Shown one piece after another: positions 5,277 to 12,515 of a DNA stretch of 21,833 bases (positions are counted from its first letter, which is position 1; every line of letters starts with the position of its first letter). The notes beneath the pieces were generated by a model that saw only the letters and a list, made by a program, of their open reading frames with translations, was not told where the DNA came from and did no database searches. Position numbers and translations under genes: made by a program. The DNA comes from a virus: positions 1 to 21,833 of IMG/VR virus record IMGVR_UViG_3300043496_000080; one strand, given 5' to 3'.

Positions 5277-5821
5277 CGACGCTCGAGCTCGCGGCGGCGC
5301 TCGTTCGGACGGTCCGCCGACATCCGGAGCTCTCCGACGTCCAGTGTGCGGCGGAGGTGTTCGAGGTGCTCCATATCTCGTCCGCCTGGTTTTGTCGGTG
5401 TAGTGAAGTAGACGGGATCTCCGTCGAAACACCATTCGAACAAGAGGCGCCGGCGCGCGCCGTCGCCGGGCCGGCGCCGCTGGCGGCGATCGTCGCGCGG
5501 ATAGTGGCGCTCGAGGCGCGGCTCGAGGAGCTCCGGGCGCTCAAATCAGCGGCGGAACCACTACCGTCGCTCGCCAAACGCCTCAAGGAGATGGGAGTAC
5601 CAGAACAAGAGCGGGGTGTAGTTACTCGCCAGCTCCTCGATCGCGCGGCGGCGACGGGTACGGCGCGGCGTCCGCCGCGGCGCGCGACGCCGTCCGCCGG
5701 TGAGACGGTCGATCTCACGCCGGGGTGTGATTGCGATCAAGCGGGGACGCCGGACGCCGCCGTCCATGCGTCGGACTGTACGTGGATTGCGCGCCGGCTC
5801 GAAGTGCAGAACGGCGGCTAG
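5270..5821 (+). CDS. Hypothetical 183-residue protein
   Basis: ATG 5270 overlaps the previous stop. The N-terminal 50 residues contain three cysteines (Cys27, then CRC near 42-44). A central helical, coiled-coil-like segment (about 70-100, ARIVALEARLEELRALKSAA) leads into a basic linker (TARRPPRRATP) and a C-terminal CDCDQAG...HASDC motif that could bind metal. It lies between terminase and capsid genes, where portal usually sits, but has no portal features. A head-assembly or packaging accessory is possible; I do not recognise a family. Confidence 0.65.
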   Translation: MLTTLELAAALVRTVRRHPELSDVQCAAEVFEVLHISSAWFCRCSEVDGISVETPFEQEAPARAVAGPAPLAAIVARIVALEARLEELRALKSAAEPLPSLAKRLKEMGVPEQERGVVTRQLLDRAAATGTARRPPRRATPSAGETVDLTPGCDCDQAGTPDAAVHASDCTWIARRLEVQNGG

Positions 5822-5927
5822 AAATGACGACCGATAACGATCCGGCGTTTGAAGCGGCAAGCCCGGACATCGGCCGGAGTTCCGTCCGACATAACGCCGG
5901 CGCCGGCCGTACACTCCCGGTCCAATC

Positions 5928-7838
5928 ATGGAGCGGGCGTACGCGGTCCTCGAGTGCAAGGCGGCGATTGCCTCAACGAACGTCCGTACCTTCTCCGGCA
6001 TCGCGTCGACGCCGTCCCTCGATCGGCAAAATCACGTGCTCGATCCGGACGGGGTGACGTTCGCCAATCCAGTCGTCCTCCTCCTCCATCACGATCGCGA
6101 AAAGCCGATCGGTACGGCGACACTGTCGCGCGGGCCGGGCGGGATTCTCTTTACCGCGACGCTCCCGATCGTCGACGAGGCCGGGCCGCTCCGCGATCGG
6201 TGCGATGAGGCCTGGCAGTCGATCAAGGCCGGCCTCCTGCGCGGCGTCTCGATTGGCTACCGGGTGCTCGAGGGCGGGATCGAACGGTTGCGCGGCGGCG
6301 CGCTCCGGCTGACGCGGACGGAAGTCTGCGAGCTCTCCCTCGTCGCGATTCCGGCGAACGCACAAGCGACGATCCTCAATATCAAGACGTTTGATACGTC
6401 TTTGACGGCCGCGCCAGGCCTCCAGCTCGATCGCTCGCGCGCGAAGGGCGCGCATCCGATGAAAACCACAACCGAACGCATAACGACACTCGAGGCCTCG
6501 CGCGCGGCGCTCGTCGGCCGCTTGAATACGCTCGCCGAAAAGACGGACGCCGCCGGCACGACGCTCGAGGCGGAGGACGCCGCGGAATACGACGATCTCA
6601 ATCTGCAGGTGAAAGGGATCGACGCCGATCTCGTGCGGTGGCGCGAGCTCGAGAAGCTCAACGCCGCGGCGGCGCAACCGGTCCTGCAGTCGGCGGTGAT
6701 GCCACGACACTCCGTACAAATCAAATCCAATCTCCCGCCGGGGACGAGTTTCGCCCGGATGGTCATGGCGATCGCGCGGAACGGCGGCGTCAATCATGGG
6801 GCGATGGAGTACGCGTCGCATACCTGGCGCGATACGCCGGAGGTTGCGCTCGCGATCAAGGCGGCGGTCGCGCCAGGCAATACGACGGATCCGGCGTGGG
6901 CGGGCGCGCTCGTCTCGATCGCGAATGTCGCGAACGAGTTTCTCGCGCTCCTGCGGCCGGCGACGATCCTCGGCAAGATCACCGGCCTCCGTACGGTCCC
7001 GTTCAATACCGCGGTCCCGGTGCAAACGGCCGGCGGATCGTACGGGTGGGTCGGGCAGGGCAAGCCGAAGCCGGTGACGAAACTCGGATTCCTCCAGGCC
7101 GTCCTGGGCATGAACAAGGCGAGCGGGATCGTGGTCTTGACCGAGGAGCTCGTTAAGAGCTCGAGTCCGTCGGCGGAGTCGATTGTCCGCGGCGACATGA
7201 TCGCCGGGATCGCGGCCTTCCTCGACGTGCAATTCATTGATCCGGCCGTCGCGGCGGTTCCGGATGTGAATCCGGCGTCGATCACGAACGGCCTCACGGG
7301 GATTCCGTCCGTCGATGCGATTACGGACCTGCAGGCGCTCATCGGGACGATCGCGGGCCAGGGTGTACCGCTCGCGGGGCTCACGCTCATCATGTCGGAG
7401 ATGAATGCGTTCGCGCTCGGGCTGATGAAGTCGGCGACGGGCGTCGCGACATTCGAGAATGCGACGGCGAGCGGCGGATCGGTGCAAGGGTTCCAGCTGA
7501 TCGCGAGCAACGCCGCCGGGAACAACGTGATCGCGCTGGCGCCGTCGATGATTCTCTACGCCGACGACGGCGGCGTCTCGATCGACGTCTCGCGCGAGGC
7601 CTCCGTGATCATGGACTCGGCGCCGGTCGACGGCGGCGCGCTGACGTCCCTCTGGCAGAACAACCTCGTCGGCCTCCGCGCGGAGCGGTTCGTCAACTGG
7701 AAGCGGGGCCGCGACGCCGCCGTGGCGTATGTGACCGGGGCGACCTATACCGTCGCGCCAGCAGAGACGCCGCCGGCGACGCGGGCGGGCAACGGCGGCG
7801 CGGTCAAGGTCGGCGACGCCGGGCCGGGCCGGAAGTAA
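5928..7838 (+). CDS. Prohead protease-major capsid protein fusion (HK97 fold)
   Basis: One 636-residue reading frame carries two normally separate proteins. Residues 1-150 are an S78/U35-type prohead protease: LLLHHDREKPIG with catalytic His55, GVSIGY with Ser108 and CELSLVAIPANAQ with Glu135. Residues 178-245 are a coiled-coil scaffolding (delta-like) region. Residues about 255-615 are the HK97 capsid fold, with VLTEELVKSSSPSAESIVRG and the C-terminal LRAERFVNWKRGRDAAVAYV. An in-frame TAA at 5892 limits the start to ATG 5928, which lacks a clear ribosome site. An internal ATG at 6459 (residue 178) with GAAGGG upstream could yield capsid alone. The fused precursor would self-process during maturation. 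Confidence 0.93.
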   Translation: MERAYAVLECKAAIASTNVRTFSGIASTPSLDRQNHVLDPDGVTFANPVVLLLHHDREKPIGTATLSRGPGGILFTATLPIVDEAGPLRDRCDEAWQSIKAGLLRGVSIGYRVLEGGIERLRGGALRLTRTEVCELSLVAIPANAQATILNIKTFDTSLTAAPGLQLDRSRAKGAHPMKTTTERITTLEASRAALVGRLNTLAEKTDAAGTTLEAEDAAEYDDLNLQVKGIDADLVRWRELEKLNAAAAQPVLQSAVMPRHSVQIKSNLPPGTSFARMVMAIARNGGVNHGAMEYASHTWRDTPEVALAIKAAVAPGNTTDPAWAGALVSIANVANEFLALLRPATILGKITGLRTVPFNTAVPVQTAGGSYGWVGQGKPKPVTKLGFLQAVLGMNKASGIVVLTEELVKSSSPSAESIVRGDMIAGIAAFLDVQFIDPAVAAVPDVNPASITNGLTGIPSVDAITDLQALIGTIAGQGVPLAGLTLIMSEMNAFALGLMKSATGVATFENATASGGSVQGFQLIASNAAGNNVIALAPSMILYADDGGVSIDVSREASVIMDSAPVDGGALTSLWQNNLVGLRAERFVNWKRGRDAAVAYVTGATYTVAPAETPPATRAGNGGAVKVGDAGPGRK

Positions 7839-7847
7839 AGCAACGGC

Positions 7848-9227
7848 ATGGCGACGGGTGCGATCGTCCGCCGGTCGGGGCTCCGCGGCGCGCTCCAGGG
7901 CGTGTGGCAGAGTCTGACGGCGGCGATCCGCTCGCCGCGGGCCGCGGGCTACGGCGGGCCGGTGGTCCGGGAACCGTATCCAGGGGCCTGGCAGAAAAAC
8001 CAAGAGATCACGGCGCCGTCGACGCTCGCGTACTTCGCGGTCTTTGCGTGCGCGACGCTGATCGCCGCCGACATCGCGAAACTCGGGCTCCGGCTCGTGC
8101 AAGTCGACGACGACGGCGTCTGGACGCCGGCGAGCTCGCCGGCCTTCTCGCCGGTCCTCCGCAAGCCGAACCGGTACCAGAATCCGATCACGTTCCTGGC
8201 GCAATGGATTATGTCGAAGCTCACCGCGGGCAACGCCTACGTCCTCAAGCAACGGGACGAGCGGGGCGTCGTGGTCGCGCTCTACGTCCTCGAGCCTGAC
8301 GGGGTGACGCCGCTCGTCGCGCCGGACGGCTCCGTCTACTACCAACTCAAGCCAAACGAGCTCGCCGGCCTGGCGCCGGATGCGCCGTTTTTTCAAGACG
8401 GCGGCGTCGCGCCGGCGCGCGAGATTATTCACGATCGGATGGTGACGCTGTTTCATCCGCTGATCGGCGTCTCGCCGATCTTCGCGTGCGGGCTGGCGGC
8501 GCTGCAGGGGCTCAAGATTCAAGAGAGCTCGACGACGTTTTTCGCCAACGGCTCGACGCCGGGCGGGATCCTGACGTCGCCGGGCGAGATTTCACAAGAG
8601 CAAGCGGACAGGGTCAAAGAGTACTGGGAGGCTAATTTTTCCGGCGTCAATGCCGGCAAGGTCGCCGTCATCGGCGACGGGCTCAAGTACGAGCAAACGG
8701 ATCCGGTATCGGCCGTCGACGCACAGCTGATCGAACAGCTCAAATGGACGTCCGAAACGGTGTGCGCGTGCTTCCACGTCCCGCCGTACATGATCGGGGT
8801 CGGCGGCTATCCGCCGTACAACAACGGCGAGCCGCTCTTGCAGCTCTACTACTCGCAGTGTCTCCAGCATTTGATCGTGTCCCTCGAGGCCTGTCTCGAC
8901 GAGGGGCTCGAGCTCCCGGCGCCGTACGGGACGGAGCTCGACATTGACGATCTGATCTGGATGGATACCAACAGCAAAACGACGGCGTCCGGCGCCGCGA
9001 TCGGCTCGGGGTCGCTCTCGCCGAATGAGGCGCGATTGAAGTACTTCGGGAAGGGCCGCGTCGCCGGCGGGGATTCGCCGTTCCTGCAGCAGCAGTACTA
9101 CAGCCTGGCGGCGCTCGCCGCGCGCGACGCGCTCGGGCCGCCGCCGGGGACGCCGGATCCGCTCGTCGCGTTTGCGGCGGCGCTCGAGCGGGCGACGGCG
9201 CCCACGCTCGCGACGATGGAGGGCTGA
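7848..9227 (+). CDS. Portal protein (HK97-type)
   Basis: The 459-residue product matches HK97-type portals in length and landmarks: TLAYFAVFACATLIAADIAK in the N-terminal wing, the PVLRKPNRYQNPITFLAQWI segment, KLTAGNAYVL, LIGVSPIFACGLAALQ, STPGGILTSPGEIS, and the late VCACFHVPPYMIG...PYNNGE stretch. It forms the dodecameric vertex ring through which terminase pumps DNA. ATG 7848 follows the protease-capsid stop by ten bases. Here portal comes after the capsid gene, whereas HK97-like phages usually place portal directly after the large terminase and before protease and capsid. Confidence 0.95.
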   Translation: MATGAIVRRSGLRGALQGVWQSLTAAIRSPRAAGYGGPVVREPYPGAWQKNQEITAPSTLAYFAVFACATLIAADIAKLGLRLVQVDDDGVWTPASSPAFSPVLRKPNRYQNPITFLAQWIMSKLTAGNAYVLKQRDERGVVVALYVLEPDGVTPLVAPDGSVYYQLKPNELAGLAPDAPFFQDGGVAPAREIIHDRMVTLFHPLIGVSPIFACGLAALQGLKIQESSTTFFANGSTPGGILTSPGEISQEQADRVKEYWEANFSGVNAGKVAVIGDGLKYEQTDPVSAVDAQLIEQLKWTSETVCACFHVPPYMIGVGGYPPYNNGEPLLQLYYSQCLQHLIVSLEACLDEGLELPAPYGTELDIDDLIWMDTNSKTTASGAAIGSGSLSPNEARLKYFGKGRVAGGDSPFLQQQYYSLAALAARDALGPPPGTPDPLVAFAAALERATAPTLATMEG

Positions 9228-9230
9228 CGG

Positions 9231-9734
9231 ATGGAGCTCGACGGCCTCGCGGAGATTCTCGCGCGCCGGCTCGACGTGGTCCTCGCGCCGCTCGTGCGGC
9301 GGCTCGCGGCGCTCGAGGCGGCGGCGGCCGGCGTCACGGCGGCGGCGACGGTCGCCGGGGCGACGCTCGAGGCGCTGACGCTGCGGACGGCGGCGCTCGA
9401 GGCGCGGCCGGCGCTGCCGGGGCCGCCAGGCGCGGACGGCGCCGCCGGCCTCGGGTTCGACGATCTCGAGGTCCACTACGACGGCGCGCATACGGTGACG
9501 CTCGAGTTCAAGCGGGGCGAGCTCGTGAAGTCCTGGCCGCTCGTCATGCCGAATCTGATTTATCAGGGCTCGTATGTCGACGACGGCCGGCGCTACATGG
9601 CGGGCGACGTCGTGAGTTACGCCGGCTCGACGTGGCACTGTCAGAAGGCGACGGCGGCGCGGCCGGGCGACGGCGCGCCAGGGTGGCGGCTGATGGTCAA
9701 ACGGGCGCGCGACGGGCGCGATGCGGGGCGCTGA
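9231..9734 (+). CDS. Collagen-like/carbohydrate-binding-like virion protein
   Basis: The 167-residue protein starts with an amphipathic coil (residues 1-60, ARRLDVVLAPLVRRLAALEA), then a short collagen-like run PGPPGADGAAGLG (67-79), a strand region, and a C-terminal domain GSYVDDGRRYMAGDVVSYAGSTWHCQ that resembles the aromatic-rich CBM5/12 or chitin-binding fold. Proteins of this order occur next to portal genes in prophages of Alphaproteobacteria and others. It may decorate the capsid or the virion surface. The ATG sits next to the portal stop with GAGGG upstream. Confidence 0.75.
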   Translation: MELDGLAEILARRLDVVLAPLVRRLAALEAAAAGVTAAATVAGATLEALTLRTAALEARPALPGPPGADGAAGLGFDDLEVHYDGAHTVTLEFKRGELVKSWPLVMPNLIYQGSYVDDGRRYMAGDVVSYAGSTWHCQKATAARPGDGAPGWRLMVKRARDGRDAGR

Positions 9735-10033
9735 TGCCGGTCCTTGTCACGCTCGACGAGGCGCGGACGCATCTCGGGATCCTGGTGACGGCCTACGATG
9801 CGCGGATCGACGCGACGCGCGCGGCGGCGTCGGCGCTCGTGGTCGATTATCTCGGCGCGCGCGCCGATCCGACGTGGGATGAGCTGACGGTCCCGCGGCA
9901 CGTCCATCAGGGGATCCTCTACGCCGTGGCGCATCTCTGGGAGCATCGCGGCGACGATATGAGTCTCGACGAGGCCTTCTGGCAGGCGCTCGCGCGGATT
10001 CTCCGGCGCGCGCGCGATCCGTCGGTGGCGTGA
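9734..10033 (+). CDS. Head-tail connector (HK97 gp6-like adaptor)
   Basis: ATG 9734 overlaps the previous stop (TGATG). The 99-residue helical protein starts VTLDEARTHLGI, then ARIDATRAAASALVVDYLG, and HQGILYAVAHLWEHRGDD, the order seen in gp6-like connector proteins that dock under the portal ring. The downstream genes are the expected head closure and neck proteins in order, which strengthens the call. Confidence 0.85.
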   Translation: MPVLVTLDEARTHLGILVTAYDARIDATRAAASALVVDYLGARADPTWDELTVPRHVHQGILYAVAHLWEHRGDDMSLDEAFWQALARILRRARDPSVA

Positions 10034-10389
10034 TGGCACTGCGGACGCGCGGGCAACGGCGACACCAAGTACTCCTCGAGAATCCCGTTCGGGTCAAAGA
10101 CGGCGACGGCGGCTATACCGAGACGTGGGTCCAGTGCGATCCGCCGCGGATGATGGCGGCGATCGAAAGTGCGTCGACGGGTGATCTCGAGCGGCTGACG
10201 GGCGCGACGATTCTCGCGACGGCGCCGTTCCTGATCGTCATGGATTATCACGCGGGCGTCGGGATGCAAACACGGATCACAAAACTGTATGACGCGCGCG
10301 GGCCGCGGGTCTTTGAAGTCGCCGGGCTACAGAATCCGGAGGACGCGGATCGGGAGCTCGCGATTGCCGCGACGGAGCTCGTCCGGTGA
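10033..10389 (+). CDS. Head closure protein (SPP1 gp16/HK97 head-tail joining family)
   Basis: The 118-residue protein from ATG 10033 starts MALRTRGQRRHQVLLENPVR and continues VKDGDGGYTETW, typical of the head-tail joining family, followed by alternating strands and DARGPRVFEVAGLQNPEDAD. It seals the filled head and links to the tail. A GTG three bases upstream (10030) could be used instead; ATG fits the TGATG overlap with the connector gene. Confidence 0.85.
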   Translation: MALRTRGQRRHQVLLENPVRVKDGDGGYTETWVQCDPPRMMAAIESASTGDLERLTGATILATAPFLIVMDYHAGVGMQTRITKLYDARGPRVFEVAGLQNPEDADRELAIAATELVR

Positions 10390-10814
10390 GTGCCCAATGG
10401 ACGTTTACCGGGCTGACCGAACTATTCGCGGAGCTCCGCAAGCTCCCCGACGAGCTCGCGCGCGAGGGCGGGGCGATCGTCCAGGCCGCCGGCGCCGGCG
10501 CCGCGGGCCGGGTGCGCGCTCGCTATCCGACGGGACCGAAACAAAAGGGCCGCCGGCCGGGCGGGATGATCCGCGAAGTGACGACGACGGATACCGTCAA
10601 CCGGTTCGGCGCGCGGGTCGTGGTCCGGTCGTGGGAATTTTACGCGAAGTGGTACGAGGAGGGGACGCAGGTCCGGCGCAACCGGAAGGGCGCGAACCGC
10701 GGCGCCGTCCGCGCGCATAACGTGTTCGTTCCGGAAATGCAACGGACGCGCGATCGGATGTATGACGAGCTCGCCGGGCTCCTCGCGCGGAAGGGGCTCG
10801 AGGTAACGCCGTGA
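10386..10814 (+). CDS. Neck/tail-completion protein (HK97 gp10-like)
   Basis: GTG 10386 overlaps the previous stop (GTGA). The 142-residue protein has the gp10-like pattern: N-terminal FTGLTELFAELRKLPDELAR, an internal basic region after AGRVRARYPTGP, a WYEEGTQ motif, and the C-terminal helix MQRTRDRMYDELAGLLARKG. Members lie between head closure and tail terminator, as here. Confidence 0.85.
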   Translation: MSAQWTFTGLTELFAELRKLPDELAREGGAIVQAAGAGAAGRVRARYPTGPKQKGRRPGGMIREVTTTDTVNRFGARVVVRSWEFYAKWYEEGTQVRRNRKGANRGAVRAHNVFVPEMQRTRDRMYDELAGLLARKGLEVTP

Positions 10815-11275
10815 GTCCGGCGACCGATCCGCCGGACGGGAGCGAGGTCGACGAGGCGCTCGTCGCGCTGCTCGAGGGCGACGCGGAGCTCGCGGCGCTG
10901 ATGCCGGACGGCGTGTGGTTCGACGTCGCGGAGGCGGATGCGACGGCGTTCGTCCTCGTCCGGCTCGTCGAACACAGCGACGATTACTCGTTTCAACCGG
11001 GGCGGCCACAAGAGACGGCGACCTATCTCGTGCAAGCGGTCTGCCTCGAGTCGACGGCGACGGCGACGGCGCGCGCGGCGGCGCGGCGGATTCATGCGCT
11101 CCTGATGACGGGGCCGCTCGCGATTGAGTCGTACGGCTGTCTCGCGGTGCTCCGCCAGGGGCGGATCCGGCTGACGACCTACGATCCGACGGGCGACATC
11201 CGCTGGCAACATCGCGGCGGCCATTACGTGATCACAGTGCAACCGAACCTAGCAGTAGCAGAGGAGCGACGATGA
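10811..11275 (+). CDS. Tail terminator/completion protein (DUF3168-like)
   Basis: GTG 10811 starts in a GTGA overlap. In the 154-residue product, EVDEALVALLEGDAELAALM, then VWFDVAEADATAFVLVRLVE and RRIHALLMTG match the alpha/beta layout of DUF3168 tail-terminator proteins, which cap the tail tube at its final length. The order head closure, neck, terminator, tube is the standard siphovirus order. Confidence 0.8.
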   Translation: MSPATDPPDGSEVDEALVALLEGDAELAALMPDGVWFDVAEADATAFVLVRLVEHSDDYSFQPGRPQETATYLVQAVCLESTATATARAAARRIHALLMTGPLAIESYGCLAVLRQGRIRLTTYDPTGDIRWQHRGGHYVITVQPNLAVAEERR

Positions 11276-11730
11276 GAATCCACGGGTACAAGGGGCAGGT
11301 GATGGCCGATCCGACGGGCGGCGCGCTGGCGGTCGCGGTCGCATCGGTGAATGAATGGACGCTCGATCAATCGAAAGATACGGTCGACGTCACGGCCTTC
11401 CAGGATGAAAACAAGGTCTACGTGTTGGGTCTGAAAGACGTCCAGGGCACCATCGGCGCGTGGTACGACAACAGCGATCTGGTGCTCTTTGAAATGGCGG
11501 AGGGTGATATCCCGGCGCTGCTGAAGCTTATCCCTGATACGCGGCAGCCGACGTTCTTCTGGTCCGGCCTGGCGTATCTCGACGCCTCGATCAATGTCTC
11601 GGCGTCGGGCGCGGTGTCGATCGCGAGCAAGTTCGTCGCGGCGGGACCGTGGGCGCGGGAACCGATCGTGCTGCGACGGACGCCGGACGGCCTCGGCGAG
11701 AACACCGGAGAGGCGCGCATCGCGGCATGA
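11272..11730 (+). CDS. Major tail tube protein
   Basis: The 152-residue protein contains NEWTLDQSKDTVDVTAFQD, then VYVLGLKDVQGTIGAWYDNS and SVSAS-type strands (SINVSASGAVSIASKFVAAG), the core pattern of siphovirus tail tube subunits. ATG 11272 follows AGGAGCG and overlaps the previous stop. Hexameric rings of this protein stack to form the tail tube measured by the tape measure gene downstream. Confidence 0.9.
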   Translation: MRIHGYKGQVMADPTGGALAVAVASVNEWTLDQSKDTVDVTAFQDENKVYVLGLKDVQGTIGAWYDNSDLVLFEMAEGDIPALLKLIPDTRQPTFFWSGLAYLDASINVSASGAVSIASKFVAAGPWAREPIVLRRTPDGLGENTGEARIAA

Positions 11731-12023
11731 TCTCCGGCGTCGTGGCGGCGCTCGAGTGGGGCTACTACCGGGCCGCCGCGATTGAGGGCTACACCATCGC
11801 GCGCGACAAAGACGCCGGCGTCGTGTGGGCGTCGGGGACGATCGTCGCCGCGGATGCGTTCAAGTGCACGCAACGGCCGCTGATGTTTGTCGCGCTCGTC
11901 AAGGGCGGGGAGTGGCGCTGGCCGCTCCTCGAGCCCGTCCCGGCGCTCGGCGTCGGGCCGTTTACCGTTCGCCTCGGTCCACAGGAGCGATCCGCCTATG
12001 TCCTGCCGTCTCGTCCGTCCTGA
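11727..12023 (+). CDS. Conserved hypothetical tail-module protein
   Basis: The 98-residue product from ATG 11727 (ATGA overlap) has EWGYYRAAAIEGYTIARDKD, then GTIVAADAFKCTQRPLMFVA and GEWRWPLLE. Proteins with this YYRAAAI...F...RPLVFVA pattern recur between tail tube and chaperone genes in related phages and prophages, with no assigned function. A tail-tube accessory is plausible from position. Confidence 0.7.
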   Translation: MISGVVAALEWGYYRAAAIEGYTIARDKDAGVVWASGTIVAADAFKCTQRPLMFVALVKGGEWRWPLLEPVPALGVGPFTVRLGPQERSAYVLPSRPS

Positions 12024-12465
12024 ACCGGTCCGCCTCGAGCTCGAGGGCGGCGACTGGATTATCGTCCGGCGCCGTCTCTCCGCCGGCGAGGAGCGGGCGA
12101 TGTTTGCGCGGATGCGGGCCGCCGGCGCGACGCCGGACCATATCGATCCGCTCCAAGTCGGGCCGGCGCGGACGCTCGCCTATCTCCTCGACTGGTCCCT
12201 GACGGACGCCGCCGGGATTCCGATCGTGATCCGGGGCCTCGAGCCGGAGGCCGTCCTCGCGGCGCTCGACCAACAAGATCCGGACTACGTCCGCGAAGTG
12301 AACGCCGCGATCCTCGCGCATGAGGAGGCGGAGTACGCCGCGCGCGACGCGGAAAAAAAAACGAGGAGCGGCGGGTCGCCGTCCGGGCCGATCTTGCTAT
12401 CTGCCGAGCCTACGGATGGACGCTCGCCGACGTCCTCGATCTCGACGCCGATGTCTACCGTCTGA
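11998..12465 (+). CDS. Tail assembly chaperone, zero-frame product (lambda gpG-like)
   Basis: The 155-residue product starts at ATG 11998 with an AGGAGCG site upstream and overlaps the previous gene by 26 bases. The N-terminal part (EPVRLELEGGDWIIVRRRLS) and helical middle (PARTLAYLLDWSLTDAAG) resemble siphovirus tail chaperones. Past the A9 run at 12353-12361 the zero-frame tail turns Ser/Gly/Pro-rich and looks non-native, whereas the -1 frame reads as a folded domain. In lambda both products are made, and gpG binds the tape measure with gpGT during tail assembly. Confidence 0.8.
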   Translation: MSCRLVRPEPVRLELEGGDWIIVRRRLSAGEERAMFARMRAAGATPDHIDPLQVGPARTLAYLLDWSLTDAAGIPIVIRGLEPEAVLAALDQQDPDYVREVNAAILAHEEAEYAARDAEKKTRSGGSPSGPILLSAEPTDGRSPTSSISTPMSTV

Positions 12466-12515
12466 TTCTCGAGGAGCTCGCCGCCGCGGCGCCGGCGCCT
12501 GATCCCTATGCCTAA
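11998..12515 (+). CDS. Tail assembly chaperone, -1 frameshift fusion product (gpGT-like)
   Basis: The zero frame runs GAA AAA AAA ACG. A -1 slip on A-AAA-AAA (12354-12360) resumes at AAC (12360-12362). It then reads NEERRVAVRADLAICRAYGW, followed by TLADVLDLDADVYRLILEEL and an alanine/proline-rich end, stopping at TAA 12513-12515, eight bases past the tape-measure ATG. The fusion is 172 residues (121 before the slip and 51 after). The downstream segment is a plausible helical domain with no start codon of its own, and tail-chaperone frameshifting is widely conserved. A single-base homopolymer error in the assembly would also join the frames. Confidence 0.75.
12353..12361 (+). promoter_or_regulatory. 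A9 slippery site for programmed -1 frameshifting
   Basis: Nine consecutive adenines form the only long homopolymer I noticed in this GC-rich window. They fit the heptamer X-XXY-YYZ as A-AAA-AAA in the zero frame. GAGGAGCGG, a Shine-Dalgarno-like stimulator, lies directly 3', and GC-rich sequence able to pair follows. Confidence 0.72.

Noticed and set aside
5973-8522. 849-residue minus-strand ORF
   Set aside because: It is antisense to the protease-capsid and portal genes, with the same arginine-rich shadow composition.
8592-9638. 348-residue minus-strand ORF
   Set aside because: It is antisense to portal and the adjacent virion gene; composition is shadow-like.
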